From: Promethearchaeota archaeon
GTDB taxonomy: Archaea; Asgardarchaeota; Lokiarchaeia; Sigyniarchaeales; SOKP01
NCBI GenBank assembly: GCA_018238625.1
Contig: JABCSY010000023.1
Location: 1 to 44,615 of the forward strand
Length of the DNA: 44,615 nt
Reading direction: 5' to 3'
The notes beneath the pieces are model-generated. The model was not told the origin of the DNA and did no database searches. It worked only from the letters and a program-made list of their open reading frames with translations. The stretch's first letter is position 1; every line of letters starts with the position of its first letter. The translations under genes and the position numbers were made by a program. This document shows positions 33,327 to 42,677 of the stretch, piece after piece.

Positions 33327-33677
33327 ATGTCAAGTTTAAGCGAACTGTTTAAGGAATGGAACGAGCTAAATAATAAAGCTGGAGCATCCATGGGTCAATT
33401 TGATTTTTCGACAATAAAAGAAATTCGTAAAGAGCAATCAAAACTCGAAAATTTAATATTTGAAGAATTGAAAAAGCATGCGTCCGATGAAGTTTTAAAG
33501 ATCCTTCCCGAGGAATGCGGGGACATGGAGATGGGCTATAAAACTAAAGGAAACATATTTTACTTCGTAATGCTGGATCCAGAATTTATTGAATCCGAAG
33601 AAACAATCCTATTAGCTATTACTATAAACCTTAAAAACAAAGTTGAGCTAATTAGGAATTTTGAAATTAAAGATTAA
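33327..33677 (+). CDS. Small soluble hypothetical protein
   Basis: A 116-residue protein with an N-terminal helix (SELFKEWNELNNKAG), a helix with IRKEQSKLENLIFEEL and a C-terminal beta-rich part (IFYFVMLDPEFIESEETILLAI). No family recognised. The stop codon lies inside the (ATTA)8 microsatellite, so repeat-length changes would alter the 3' end or untranslated region only slightly. Confidence 0.55.
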   Translation: MSSLSELFKEWNELNNKAGASMGQFDFSTIKEIRKEQSKLENLIFEELKKHASDEVLKILPEECGDMEMGYKTKGNIFYFVMLDPEFIESEETILLAITINLKNKVELIRNFEIKD

Positions 33678-33704
33678 TTAATTAATTAATTAATTAATTA
33701 ATTA
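33673..33704. repeat. (ATTA)8 microsatellite
   Basis: Eight perfect tandem ATTA units begin in the last codon of the 33327 gene and run through its stop. The unit number may vary by slippage. Confidence 0.9.
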
Positions 33705-33726
33705 GATAAAAAAAGAAGGAATATAT

Positions 33727-35256
33727 TTAAAATTTATCGGAGTTGTCGTACCAGGCTGGAAACCATTTGTAATACTCTTTTGGAAAGGCCATTTGTAATC
33801 CTTCGTAAGTGGACTTAACCAATGCTACTTTTCCCGAGCGATCGCGATGAATGACGACTAATCCTTGTTTTTCTAGGTTTTCAAAAATCTTTCTCAATTC
33901 GGAGCGACCCCCTCCTATGTCTTCTCGTACATCGTCTGGAGTCATATATAGTCCTGGGTTGATTTTGTAATCGTGAGAAATAACTTTTAGTACGTTTTCC
34001 TCGTTTACTTCTAATCCTTTGAATTTAGATTCTTTTTTCGAAATTAACGGAACATTAATTTTATCGTTCCACCTCATTCTCATTGATTTATTATAACCAG
34101 GGAGCATAGCAGAAAACCTATATATAATCATTTTTTGAACTTCGTTAGTTCCAGCAACGATCTCTCCAATCTTAGCTTCGCGTAAGATTCTTTCAGCAGG
34201 TAAAAATTTGGTAAGACCATCTCCTCCCAATAATTGAATGGCTTTAAGTCCAATATCTCTCGCAGCCTCCGTGTTAATCATTTTTGCTATAGACGCTTCC
34301 ACCATTGGTTCCCCTCCATCGTCTAATAACTTAGCACAGTGATAAGAAAACAATCTCGATACTTTTGCTATCTTTATAATCTCAGCAATTTCGTTCTGTA
34401 TCCCTGGAAATTGATTGGTTGTTCTTCTAAATTGAACCCGTCTTTTAGAAAAGTGAAATAACAAATTTATTACATCTTCAAACAAACCACCAAAAACAGC
34501 AGCGCCTATTAGTCGCTCGAAGTTTAAACCTGCCATCATCACGTTCCAACCGTTTCCAACTGCACCAATACGATTAACATCAGGGATTCTAACGTGATCA
34601 AAATCGATGTATCCGTTTGGAACGTTATCAAATCCAATCAAAGGGTTTATTTTTTCTAAAGTAAATCCAGGTCTACCTTTTTCAACCATAAACGAGGTTA
34701 TATGACCGTACTGTTTCCGTATAGTTGGATCATCGCTTGTTTTTGCGTAAATAAAATATCTATCGCTGACTCCTGCTCCAGTGATAAATCGTTTTTTCCC
34801 GTTTAATATCCACTCGTCTCCATCCTTTATAGCGGAAGTAAAAACGTTAGCAGCGTCAGATCCCGCAAAAGGTTCCGTAATGCAAACGGCTCCCAATTCT
34901 TCACCGCTCGCAATTTTGGGGAGCCAAGCTCGTTTTTGCTCTTCGGTACCAAACCTTAATAACTGTTCCAACCCCGCCAAAATACTTACTGTGAATACGT
35001 GACCTACAGCGTAAAGTCTGCCTAATTGTTCGGCAACGATACAACTTCCAGTAGCACCTAATTCTAAACCACCGTATTCTTTTGGAACTCCGACTCCAAA
35101 ATAACCTTTATCGGCAACCTTTTTTACTAAAGGCCATGGAAATTTAGTATTCCAGAAATATTCCTCCGCTTCTTCAAAATTTTCCTCAACAAAAACCCTA
35201 ACATCTTTATAAATCGCTTTTTGTGGGTCTGTCCACCAAAAAAACTCTTCACTCAA
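33727..35256 (-). CDS. Acyl-CoA dehydrogenase fused to a winged helix
   Basis: A 509-residue protein. Residues 1-395 are an acyl-CoA dehydrogenase: CITEPFAGSD (about 125-134), FITGAG, and IVAGTNEVQ (366-374). The catalytic Glu of short- and medium-chain enzymes (YEGT) is replaced by A368; E247 in GLNFERL matches the position of the catalytic base in isovaleryl-CoA and long-chain acyl-CoA dehydrogenases, so that type of mechanism is likely. The flavoprotein would oxidise acyl-CoA to enoyl-CoA. From about 419 a winged-helix-like unit follows (DDVREDIGGGRSELRKIFENL, QGLVVIHRD-SGKVALV). This fusion is unusual; it may be a regulatory or binding module. The start is TTG with AGGATG upstream. Confidence 0.9.
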   Translation of the reverse strand: MSEEFFWWTDPQKAIYKDVRVFVEENFEEAEEYFWNTKFPWPLVKKVADKGYFGVGVPKEYGGLELGATGSCIVAEQLGRLYAVGHVFTVSILAGLEQLLRFGTEEQKRAWLPKIASGEELGAVCITEPFAGSDAANVFTSAIKDGDEWILNGKKRFITGAGVSDRYFIYAKTSDDPTIRKQYGHITSFMVEKGRPGFTLEKINPLIGFDNVPNGYIDFDHVRIPDVNRIGAVGNGWNVMMAGLNFERLIGAAVFGGLFEDVINLLFHFSKRRVQFRRTTNQFPGIQNEIAEIIKIAKVSRLFSYHCAKLLDDGGEPMVEASIAKMINTEAARDIGLKAIQLLGGDGLTKFLPAERILREAKIGEIVAGTNEVQKMIIYRFSAMLPGYNKSMRMRWNDKINVPLISKKESKFKGLEVNEENVLKVISHDYKINPGLYMTPDDVREDIGGGRSELRKIFENLEKQGLVVIHRDRSGKVALVKSTYEGLQMAFPKEYYKWFPAWYDNSDKF

Positions 35257-35494
35257 CCTATTTCATCCTTTTTTCTTCGATATAAAATTGAAATAATAAT
35301 ACTGGTTTTAGTTTTTAATATATCTAAAACTTTAGGAAATTTGGTGAGAAAATTTAAAATAATATGTTATACTATGGTTTTAAATGATAATTTCTTACTA
35401 TATTATAATATCACCATAGTTATGGATAAAGTAGAGTGGATATAAAATTTCTATACCAGCTTCTTTAAGAGAAGGCCCCAGAACGACAAATACT

Positions 35495-37060
35495 TTGGCT
35501 AAAAAGTATTACATAGTCATTTATTTATTAATAATGGTTCTGAGCTCTCAACCACTTCTTTTCTGGTTTTGGTTTTATTGGAAAAACTTTTATTTGGCAG
35601 GGACAACATTTTACATTTTCTTTCCATTAATTTTCTTTGCGGGAGTTTTCATTTTAATTATCAGTTCAATTTTAGTTTCAAAAATATTTCTTTCAATTAC
35701 TAATTTAATACATTCGCCTCAAGAAGGCGTATTTTATTTTAAAAAAGATGACAAAGACTTTTGTTATTGGAGTTTAAGAGCTATAATAAAGAAGTGGCCT
35801 ATTTGGTTGTCAAGACAGTTATCTCTTCCTTTTTTTGAAATGTTAGCATATAAAATATTAGGGGTAAAAACTAGTTTTAAAAACGCTTTACACGATGGTT
35901 GGGTTGATTGTGAGTTTGTTACGCTTGGAAAAAATGTTAAGATTGGCCAAGGAACGGTTATTATGTCGAATCTGATTGTAAAAGATCGGTTGATTTTTAA
36001 ACGGGTAGTTATAAAGGACGATGTAATTATTGGAGCTCATTCTCTAATTTTGCCCGGCACTATTATCGAACCAAACACTATCCTTGATTCAAATTCTATA
36101 ACCAAAATAAATCAACATTTAGATAGTAATTCCATATATCGTGGTAGACCCGTTAAAAAAGTATTAGAAACTAACGCGATTACTAATAAAGAAGTGATTG
36201 AAAAAAGATTTTTTGAAAAGGATCCATCTATCACGCAAACCGATGAATTTTTAACAGCACATGGAACAAATTTATCAGTTCCGTTTCATTTTTATATTAT
36301 ATCTGGCATAATAATAATTGGTTTTTCCTTTTTTCTGCCTGGATTTATTTTTTACTTGTTTTTGTTTGGATTCTTAGAGCCAAATCTGTTGTCCCAACCC
36401 TTTACAATTGAAGTTTTTTTAAACCTATATAATTACAGCATATTTCTTTTAACTCCATTAATATTTATATCTTGCTATTTATTACATTTATTTTTCGTGG
36501 CATTATTTACAAGATGGTTCTATAAGTTAGCAGATAAAAGAGGTCCTTCTCAAGGTGTTTTCGATAGAAATCTAGATGAGTCATCAACTACTCTTGATTA
36601 TTATCATTTCAGGTCTTTCCTCATGAAATATCCAATTTTTGCATTCTCACGTTCTCCATTCCCGTGGTTGCTTAATTGGGAGTTGAATTTTATAAAATCC
36701 AACAAAATTGGAAAGGATACGGTGCTAGAAGAGACTTTTATCCATAGTCACATAAACTTTGGTGATAATTGTTATTTAGGTACTTCATCACATATTACAA
36801 ATCATTTAGTTGATGGAGTGTATGGAGAAGAGAACCTAATATTTGTCGGTGTAGAAATAGGTAATAAGTCTATACTTAATGCCATTACGGGGGGACTGCC
36901 CGGTACTGAGGTTGGAGAGAACTCTACACTTTTACCTGGTTGCACTACGATTAAATACGATAAACTAGATGGTGAAGGCATATATAATGGGTTTCCAGCT
37001 AGGCGGATGAAAAAAGAAGATATTATCGATTATTTAGGAGGCGATTATTCTGGAGAATAA
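35495..37060 (+). CDS. Membrane protein with two left-handed beta-helix (hexapeptide) domains
   Basis: A 521-residue protein with two similar halves. Each half has two membrane helices, a linker with SWYxxxLR-like sequences (WSLRAIIKKWPIWLSRQL; YHFRSFLMKYPIFAFSRS), then hexapeptide repeats of a left-handed beta-helix (IGQGTVIMSNLIVKDRLIF; LGTSSHITNHLV). The pattern resembles the C-terminal part of NRPS-associated Pls/PosA proteins. Such domains can bind or transfer acyl groups, but no catalytic histidine is firmly assigned. The next gene is a single-unit version. The pair may act in membrane lipid or surface modification; this is inference. Start TTG; a frame extension upstream without ATG exists. 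Confidence 0.75.
   Translation: MAKKYYIVIYLLIMVLSSQPLLFWFWFYWKNFYLAGTTFYIFFPLIFFAGVFILIISSILVSKIFLSITNLIHSPQEGVFYFKKDDKDFCYWSLRAIIKKWPIWLSRQLSLPFFEMLAYKILGVKTSFKNALHDGWVDCEFVTLGKNVKIGQGTVIMSNLIVKDRLIFKRVVIKDDVIIGAHSLILPGTIIEPNTILDSNSITKINQHLDSNSIYRGRPVKKVLETNAITNKEVIEKRFFEKDPSITQTDEFLTAHGTNLSVPFHFYIISGIIIIGFSFFLPGFIFYLFLFGFLEPNLLSQPFTIEVFLNLYNYSIFLLTPLIFISCYLLHLFFVALFTRWFYKLADKRGPSQGVFDRNLDESSTTLDYYHFRSFLMKYPIFAFSRSPFPWLLNWELNFIKSNKIGKDTVLEETFIHSHINFGDNCYLGTSSHITNHLVDGVYGEENLIFVGVEIGNKSILNAITGGLPGTEVGENSTLLPGCTTIKYDKLDGEGIYNGFPARRMKKEDIIDYLGGDYSGE
37036..37041 (+). promoter_or_regulatory. Shine-Dalgarno AGGAGG before a non-ATG start
   Basis: AGGAGG inside the 3' end of the upstream gene. In the frame of the next gene the codons that follow are ATT (37044), ATT (37047) and CTG (37050); the last two lie 5 and 8 nt away, whereas the first ATG is 116 nt downstream. 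Confidence 0.6.
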
Positions 37061-37940
37061 AGAAAGAAATTTTTCCAAAAAGGGACAGGAGTCAAATAAG
37101 ATTGCGTCCTATCCAATAACAACAAATTCCTTTCATTGGTCTCCTGTTGCATCCCTAATGTTTATAATCTTACATGTTTTGTCTTTTCTTATGCCATCAG
37201 TCATGATTTTATCATTCTTCCCCATTGCTATGGATTCGAACTTTTTACATTGGAGGTTTTTTATAATCTTTATTGACGTCTTAGCTTGGTGGGGCGCGTA
37301 TTTGCTAGTTAGTCTTTTACTAGGAAAATTATTTTTGATTACATTGAAATTATTACACAAACCGCGGGAGGGTTTATTTAAAATCGATAAAAACAGTAAA
37401 GACTACTATTACTTTTGTTTTCGAGTTGTTGTAAAAAAGTTTGTATTTTGGATTTGGAATAATTTCTGCTTCCCTTGGGCTACCAATTTTGCTTTTAAAT
37501 TATTGGGCGTTCGTACCGATTTTAAAAGTACTCTCTTTGATGGGTGGATGGATACAGAATTTATTGAATTAGGGGACAACATAATGGTTGGTCAAGGCGC
37601 GGTTATTATGTCTAGTATGATCGTTAGAGTTGATAATACGGATCATCTTCTAATCAAAAAGGTTATTATTGGGGACCATGTTGTTTTAGGCGGACATTCA
37701 ATTGTAGCACCGGGAACGATTATAGGAAAAGGTACAACTTTGGGTATCTGGGCAGTAACTCACGTAGGACAAATATTAGAACCAAACTACATATACATTG
37801 GTCAACCCGCGAGAAAGTATCAGCCAACCCAGAAAGCATTTGAGGAAAGCAAAAAAGTATTTTTTAGAAGAATGGTCGATACAAATAAAAAAGTCCCATA
37901 TGATATATATAAGGGAGATATAGAAAATACTCAAGGATAA
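37047..37940 (+). CDS. Membrane left-handed beta-helix protein, single unit
   Basis: Homologous to each half of the protein at 35495: two membrane helices, then KLLGVRTDFKSTLFDGWMDTEF, LGDNIMVGQGAVIMSSMIV, VVLGGHSIVAPGTIIG and GQPARK. The first ATG (37158) would remove the part of the protein before the first helix. The same frame is open upstream to the AGGAGG at 37036-37041 and encodes ENKERNFSKKGQESNKIASY. The best starts are ATT at 37047 or CTG at 37050, overlapping the upstream stop by about 14 nt. It likely forms a functional pair with the upstream protein; an acyltransferase or binding role is inferred from the fold. Confidence 0.65.
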   Translation: MLENKERNFSKKGQESNKIASYPITTNSFHWSPVASLMFIILHVLSFLMPSVMILSFFPIAMDSNFLHWRFFIIFIDVLAWWGAYLLVSLLLGKLFLITLKLLHKPREGLFKIDKNSKDYYYFCFRVVVKKFVFWIWNNFCFPWATNFAFKLLGVRTDFKSTLFDGWMDTEFIELGDNIMVGQGAVIMSSMIVRVDNTDHLLIKKVIIGDHVVLGGHSIVAPGTIIGKGTTLGIWAVTHVGQILEPNYIYIGQPARKYQPTQKAFEESKKVFFRRMVDTNKKVPYDIYKGDIENTQG

Positions 37941-37958
37941 ATAAACCAAAATAAAAAA

Positions 37959-38672
37959 TTAATGTTTGAAAGCCATCAATATCTTTTTTTTTTTAACGAT
38001 TACGAGAGACATTACGCTAATTATCAAGACGATTAAATAATAGTTTCCTAAAGGAACTTTAATAATTATTTTCTCTGTATTTAGTTCCCAACGATAAATC
38101 GTGGTGCTGTTCGTAATTCTTTCTATTATCGTAGAAATTCCAGAAGGATCTATAGTTAATTCAATAGTTGTGCTGTTTTCGTAGTCTAATATAAGTTTTT
38201 CCCCCGAAAATGAATAGTTTTGAAAAAAGCCAGCTACTTTTACTGACTCTCCAATTAGGGAATAATTAACGGGAGTTGGAAACAAAAATAGATTTCCATG
38301 TTGAAACCCTTCTGCTGACCAATTAAGAAAGTTTAGAGTTTTATTATAAGCCATATAGAATGAATTTTCATATTTTTCTATCCAATCAATATTATGATAA
38401 AATTCAAGCGTATAGTTTACGAATAGATAATTTTTATCGTCGTTAGTCTCATTATATATATTTTTAGCAGTAAATTTTATATAATCGATTTCCGTATACC
38501 ACGATTCGGTGGCATTTACAGAGTTCCAGATAAAACTATCGTCCTTTTCGGCGGGAAATACCGATTCGCCTAATACTGTGCTGCCAAATGAGTTTATTGG
38601 AAGACTTATGAAAATGATTAAAAAACATAAGGTGCTCAGCCAATAGTTTACATTGTTTTTCGCTTTCATCAT
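37959..38672 (-). CDS. Secreted/membrane-anchored protein, unknown
   Basis: A 237-residue protein with an N-terminal signal helix (about 10-30), a beta-rich extracellular region (many N-x-S/T sites, WYTEIDYIKFTAKN, LTIDPSGISTIIER) and a C-terminal membrane helix (about 210-228) with a KKKK tail. No family recognised. It is convergent with the beta-helix membrane protein gene. Confidence 0.6.
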   Translation of the reverse strand: MMKAKNNVNYWLSTLCFLIIFISLPINSFGSTVLGESVFPAEKDDSFIWNSVNATESWYTEIDYIKFTAKNIYNETNDDKNYLFVNYTLEFYHNIDWIEKYENSFYMAYNKTLNFLNWSAEGFQHGNLFLFPTPVNYSLIGESVKVAGFFQNYSFSGEKLILDYENSTTIELTIDPSGISTIIERITNSTTIYRWELNTEKIIIKVPLGNYYLIVLIISVMSLVIVKKKKILMAFKH

Positions 38673-38807
38673 TAATTTTATAAATCGTTTTAATGGCGTT
38701 TAAGTTAGCTATTTTTTAATTCACTAATTCTTAATACTTTTTTTTTATATTTAAGTTTAAACTTAAATTTTTTAAGATTTTTTAATATTTAAATATTTAT
38801 TAGAACA

Positions 38808-39479
38808 TTATTTTTCTAGGGCCTTCTTCTCTAAATCCTTAGAATAGGATTCCCATTTATCTTGTTCGTTTGGCTTTTTCTTAGTAATAACAAAATGGCA
38901 AGTATTTGCTCCAGCGGGAATCGTCGATTTGAATTCTATTTGATAGTCAGACTTTAAAATACCGGAATCTCTAAACGCATCCATTATTCCTTGGACTAAA
39001 TACCTTTGTACTCTACAATCGAACGCCTTGTAAACGTCCTGCAACGGACACCAAATTATATCGAAAGAGCATTGATCTTCCTTATCAATACGTGGATCTT
39101 CAATGGAAGTCCAAGCTTGCGTGTTAATGATAGTTGCTAAAAAACTCATTAGTTCAATATCAGAGATTTCAACGGGCAATTGAATATTTTCTAAAATCTG
39201 GTTGCCCATATTGTAACCCGTTTTGATTAAGGCGTCAATTACTACTTTTTGACCTTCTTTGCCTAATTTTTTTTCGCTTTCTTTTAAAATGTTAATTACA
39301 GCCATAGACATAAATAAACCAAATTGTAAAAGAGAAGTCGCGTCAAAATCTTTTCGCTTCAAAACATCGACTCTGAACCGATCTAGAGCTTCCTTAAAGG
39401 GTTCGCCAAGCTTAGATTTTTTCCAATTTGCTTCTTCCCGATCTGCTCCTTTTAAAATTCCTCTTTTATTCACTAACAA
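38808..39479 (-). CDS. ATC hydrolase-like protein
   Basis: A 223-residue soluble protein whose C-terminal half has the cysteine/histidine pattern of the L-2-amino-thiazoline-4-carboxylic acid hydrolase family: CSFDIIWCPL (about 136-145), DCRVQRYLVQGIMDAF, and AGANTCHFVI (about 189-198). The N-terminal half is helical (LQFGLFMSMAVINILKESEKK). Members are of diverse, often unknown function, and the ATC reaction should not be assumed. The start is TTG; a GTG two codons later is possible. Confidence 0.6.
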   Translation of the reverse strand: MLVNKRGILKGADREEANWKKSKLGEPFKEALDRFRVDVLKRKDFDATSLLQFGLFMSMAVINILKESEKKLGKEGQKVVIDALIKTGYNMGNQILENIQLPVEISDIELMSFLATIINTQAWTSIEDPRIDKEDQCSFDIIWCPLQDVYKAFDCRVQRYLVQGIMDAFRDSGILKSDYQIEFKSTIPAGANTCHFVITKKKPNEQDKWESYSKDLEKKALEK

Positions 39480-39554
39480 AACACCTAAAAGTATAGTTTT
39501 CTTAATTTACAATATTTATATTTATTATTGATTACTTAAATAATCAAAATATTT

Positions 39555-40319
39555 ATGAAAAAAGTGTTTATTATGATAAAATTAGTACTTTTACGCCATG
39601 GAGAAAGCATTTGGAACAAAGAGAATAAATTTACTGGTTGGACTGATGTAGATCTTTCAAAAAAAGGCATTGAGGAAGCTAAGAAAGCGGGACAATTGTT
39701 AAAAGATGAGGGATTTTCATTTGATATTGCTTTTACATCTGTATTGAAACGCGGTATAAGAACTCTGTGGATCGTATTAGATGTAATGGATTTAATGTGG
39801 ATACCCGTTTACAGATCATGGCGATTAAATGAACGACATTATGGAGCTTTGCAAGGTTATTACAAGGCAAAAATGGCGAAAGAGATTGGAGAAGAACAAG
39901 TCCTTATTTGGAGAAGAAGTTACGATATTCCCCCACCAGCTCTTAAGTCGTCAGACCCAAGATATCCTGGAACCGACCCAAAATATAAGGGTTTAAATTC
40001 CGACGATATTCCTTTAACAGAATGTTTAAAAGATACTGTCGAGCGATTCTTACCATATTGGCACGAGGCGATCGTTCCCACAATTAAAGAAGGAAAAAGC
40101 GTTTTAATATCTGCACACGGGAATAGCTTACGTGCGCTCGTTCAATATTTGGATAATGTTTCTGAAGATGATATATTAAAATTAAACATTCCAACGGGAA
40201 TACCGTTAATTTACGAACTTGACGACGCCTTAAAACCCATAAAGCATTATTACTTAGGGGACGCAGAAGAAGTTAAAGAAGCGATGGAAGCGGTAGCAAA
40301 TCAAGGCAAGGCCCTATAA
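39555..40319 (+). CDS. gpmA: 2,3-bisphosphoglycerate-dependent phosphoglycerate mutase
   Basis: Histidine phosphatase superfamily enzyme that interconverts 3- and 2-phosphoglycerate. [10 protein letters not shown] (about 11-20) carries the phosphorylated histidine; [17 protein letters not shown] and [16 protein letters not shown] are the usual dPGM blocks; [12 protein letters not shown] (about 90-101) holds the catalytic acid Glu and [19 protein letters not shown] (about 196-211) holds the second histidine. The length of about 250 residues is that of a bacterial-type dPGM. The likely start is the second Met (39573, [10 protein letters not shown]). Archaea usually use the cofactor-independent form, so this may be of bacterial origin. 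Confidence 0.93.
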   Translation: MKKVFIMIKLVLLRHGESIWNKENKFTGWTDVDLSKKGIEEAKKAGQLLKDEGFSFDIAFTSVLKRGIRTLWIVLDVMDLMWIPVYRSWRLNERHYGALQGYYKAKMAKEIGEEQVLIWRRSYDIPPPALKSSDPRYPGTDPKYKGLNSDDIPLTECLKDTVERFLPYWHEAIVPTIKEGKSVLISAHGNSLRALVQYLDNVSEDDILKLNIPTGIPLIYELDDALKPIKHYYLGDAEEVKEAMEAVANQGKAL

Positions 40320-40329
40320 ACAAAGGCTA

Positions 40330-40989
40330 TTACTTTTTTTTTCCGGACATACTGAAGATATATATCTCGTGTTCGATAATCCATGAAATTAACACAAAAA
40401 AGAGAATCCATTCTGAGATGTAAGACTCTATCGAGCAGAGTTCAGAGTCATAATAATTTATAGAACTATAGAAGATAAACACAAAGAAAAAGAAACAAAC
40501 GACAAATCCAGATAGCGCTTGATATTTAGAAATTCCAGGAGTGGTTAGTTCAGAGATCGCAAAAAATAGACAGTAAGCGAAACCTCCAAGAAAGAAAAAA
40601 CTCGCTGAAAAATTGTGCAAGTCCAAGTAAATGTTGATGGGAAAAACTCCTACGAAGAAAGTTCCAACTGAGGAAATTAAGCCTGAGATCAACGCAATTA
40701 GGATGAAAATTTTGTTTCCCTTTTTATTAATCAAATACGTGCTTAAATGTAGAAAGAAGTATATAGTCACAGCGCTAGTTATCATCATTCCTACGCTAAA
40801 TACTAAACCAACCCCATTAGGTCCTGCCCCAATATCGCTTAGATAATGAGTGATAAAGCTGAAAGAAGCGTCGTTTATAATGTATAAGGCTATAGAAATT
40901 AAAATGGATAAAGTTGGAACTAATATCGCGCTTAAAATTAGCGATTGCTTATTGAGCTTGTCGAATAAAATCTCACTTTTCTCTAAAAT
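40330..40989 (-). CDS. DUF998-like membrane protein with non-ATG start
   Basis: The first ATG (40788) would give 152 residues and miss the family core. The open frame continues upstream to a stop at 40996-40998 and encodes a first membrane helix (LILSAILVPTLSILISIALY) and then FITHYLSDIGAGPNGVG, the DUF998 motif also seen at 23582 (FTHYISDLG). No ATG, GTG or TTG exists in this stretch; ATT at 40989 is used here as the boundary. One A fewer in GTGAAAAGTC (about 40993-41002) would put a GTG in frame. The protein has about six helices. Function unknown. Confidence 0.65.
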   Translation of the reverse strand: MLEKSEILFDKLNKQSLILSAILVPTLSILISIALYIINDASFSFITHYLSDIGAGPNGVGLVFSVGMMITSAVTIYFFLHLSTYLINKKGNKIFILIALISGLISSVGTFFVGVFPINIYLDLHNFSASFFFLGGFAYCLFFAISELTTPGISKYQALSGFVVCFFFFVFIFYSSINYYDSELCSIESYISEWILFFVLISWIIEHEIYIFSMSGKKK

Positions 40990-41120
40990 GACTTTTCACT
41001 CGTAACTTATTTTTTATTCTAAATTTATATGTTTAATTAATAATAAAATTCATAATTAAGCTTTTTTATTAGTTTTAAGCATTGTTTTTCCATAAAATTA
41101 TCAGAAGAATTTATTAGAAT

Positions 41121-41975
41121 ATGATGATATTTTTTAATCAAAGAATAATTGCTTTTCATTTATTAAATAAAGCCAAATGGAGCGTTACTATGGAAAAGAA
41201 ATTAATTGACAATCCGGAAGTTTCAAATATCGTTTTTTATCCTCGAAAAATAGCAGTACCTAACGATTTAAACCCAAACTCAGACATTCTCAAGCTAAAT
41301 ATTGGTAATGGTGTAGAAATTGGAGGATTTTTCTATAAAAATGATGTTAAAAATCCAACAATTCTGTTATTTCACGGAAACGGTGAGATTGCTTATGATT
41401 ATCAGTATATTGCTCCAATGTTCTTTGAGATTAATGTTAATCTAGCGGTCGTTGATTTCCGTGGATACGGTTTTAGTTCTGGCGAGCCTTATTATACATG
41501 TTTAATATCTGATGCTATGCCGATTTACACCGTATTTAGAGAATGGATGGACCAAAATGGATTGTTAAATTCTCTCTTTGTTCTAGGAAGGTCCCTTGGA
41601 AGCGTATGTGCAGCAGAAATTGGTTCCCACAATCCCGCTGATTTACGCGGAATAATATTTGAAAGTGGATTCGCTAGCGTTTACAATATAATGACGAATT
41701 TATTTCGAATTAACAGCCCATATTTAACTTCCGATTCGCTAAAAAAATATTCAAACGATACTAGAGTAAGAAAATTTAAAAAATCTACCTTACTCATTCA
41801 TGGAACAATAGACAGGATAATTCCCCTTACGGAAGCTGAATTGTTATACAAAAACCTTCCAAATGATATTGACAAAAGATTAATATTAATAGAAGGTGCT
41901 GGGCATAATACGATTCTTTCATTTGAAGAAGAATATTTTCAACCTCTGTCAGAATTCATTTTAGAATATAAATAA
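41121..41975 (+). CDS. Alpha/beta hydrolase (BEM46-like)
   Basis: A 284-residue hydrolase. LLFHGNGE (about 82-89) holds the oxyanion region, FRGYGFSSGEP is the usual following block, GRSLGS has the nucleophile S158, HGTIDRIIP the acid D231, and GAGHN the histidine H262. The family is BEM46/FSH-like serine hydrolases; substrates are generally unknown. The true start may be M24 (MEKKLIDN), because the first 23 residues are not conserved in type. Cytosolic. Confidence 0.85.
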   Translation: MMIFFNQRIIAFHLLNKAKWSVTMEKKLIDNPEVSNIVFYPRKIAVPNDLNPNSDILKLNIGNGVEIGGFFYKNDVKNPTILLFHGNGEIAYDYQYIAPMFFEINVNLAVVDFRGYGFSSGEPYYTCLISDAMPIYTVFREWMDQNGLLNSLFVLGRSLGSVCAAEIGSHNPADLRGIIFESGFASVYNIMTNLFRINSPYLTSDSLKKYSNDTRVRKFKKSTLLIHGTIDRIIPLTEAELLYKNLPNDIDKRLILIEGAGHNTILSFEEEYFQPLSEFILEYK

Positions 41976-42118
41976 TTTTAAGAAATAAAATGAGATAGTT
42001 AAAATCTCTATTAAGAAAGATTTATATATGAAAGCAAATAGCATATTTTGTTGAAATTCTAATAAATTGTAAAAATCTAAACTAAAATTATAAATTAATA
42101 GTGAAGTGAAATCAAATT

Positions 42119-42526
42119 ATGAAAGAAGAAATAACAAAACTGCTTAAATTAACATTCTTAATCCATTTTTTCGTAACGATTATTTTTGGTTTAATTTTCT
42201 TATTATTTTCTGATTATTATCTAAACATTACTGGATGGCCATCCATAGACCCAATAGTAGGACAACCTTTAAGTGGGACTTTAGGTGCAGCACTCATAGG
42301 ATTCGCATTAAGCTCATTATTAGCTTGGAGAGAAACAGAATGGATTAAAGTAAAACTTATTGTACAAATGGAAATAGGTTGGCTTGCTATAGGGTTGAAT
42401 TTGAATCTATGGATTGCATTCACTTATTTTCCTCCAATTATTATCTGGTTGCATATAATTATATTTGTTGTATTCTTAATCGCATTCTCATGGTTTTATT
42501 ACATACATGAAATGAAGAAAACCTAA
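42119..42526 (+). CDS. Four-helix membrane protein, unknown
   Basis: A 135-residue protein with four membrane helices (about 10-30, 52-67, 79-98 and 105-127). It contains LSGTLGAALIGFALSSLLAWRETEW, a Gly/Ala-rich helix followed by an acidic turn, and a highly aromatic C-terminal helix. No family recognised. A TATA-like TTTATATATG lies about 95 bp upstream. Confidence 0.6.
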   Translation: MKEEITKLLKLTFLIHFFVTIIFGLIFLLFSDYYLNITGWPSIDPIVGQPLSGTLGAALIGFALSSLLAWRETEWIKVKLIVQMEIGWLAIGLNLNLWIAFTYFPPIIIWLHIIIFVVFLIAFSWFYYIHEMKKT

Positions 42527-42677
42527 AAAAAGATTCATTAAACGAAAACCTACTTCAAATTCTTAACTTTTTTTTCTTTTAAGATTTTTACCCCAAATAA
42601 AGTTATAATTTTAAAAAGAGAATTGACGAATATTAAGAATAACAATAATAATTTAAAAACAAATTAAGTGATTATAT

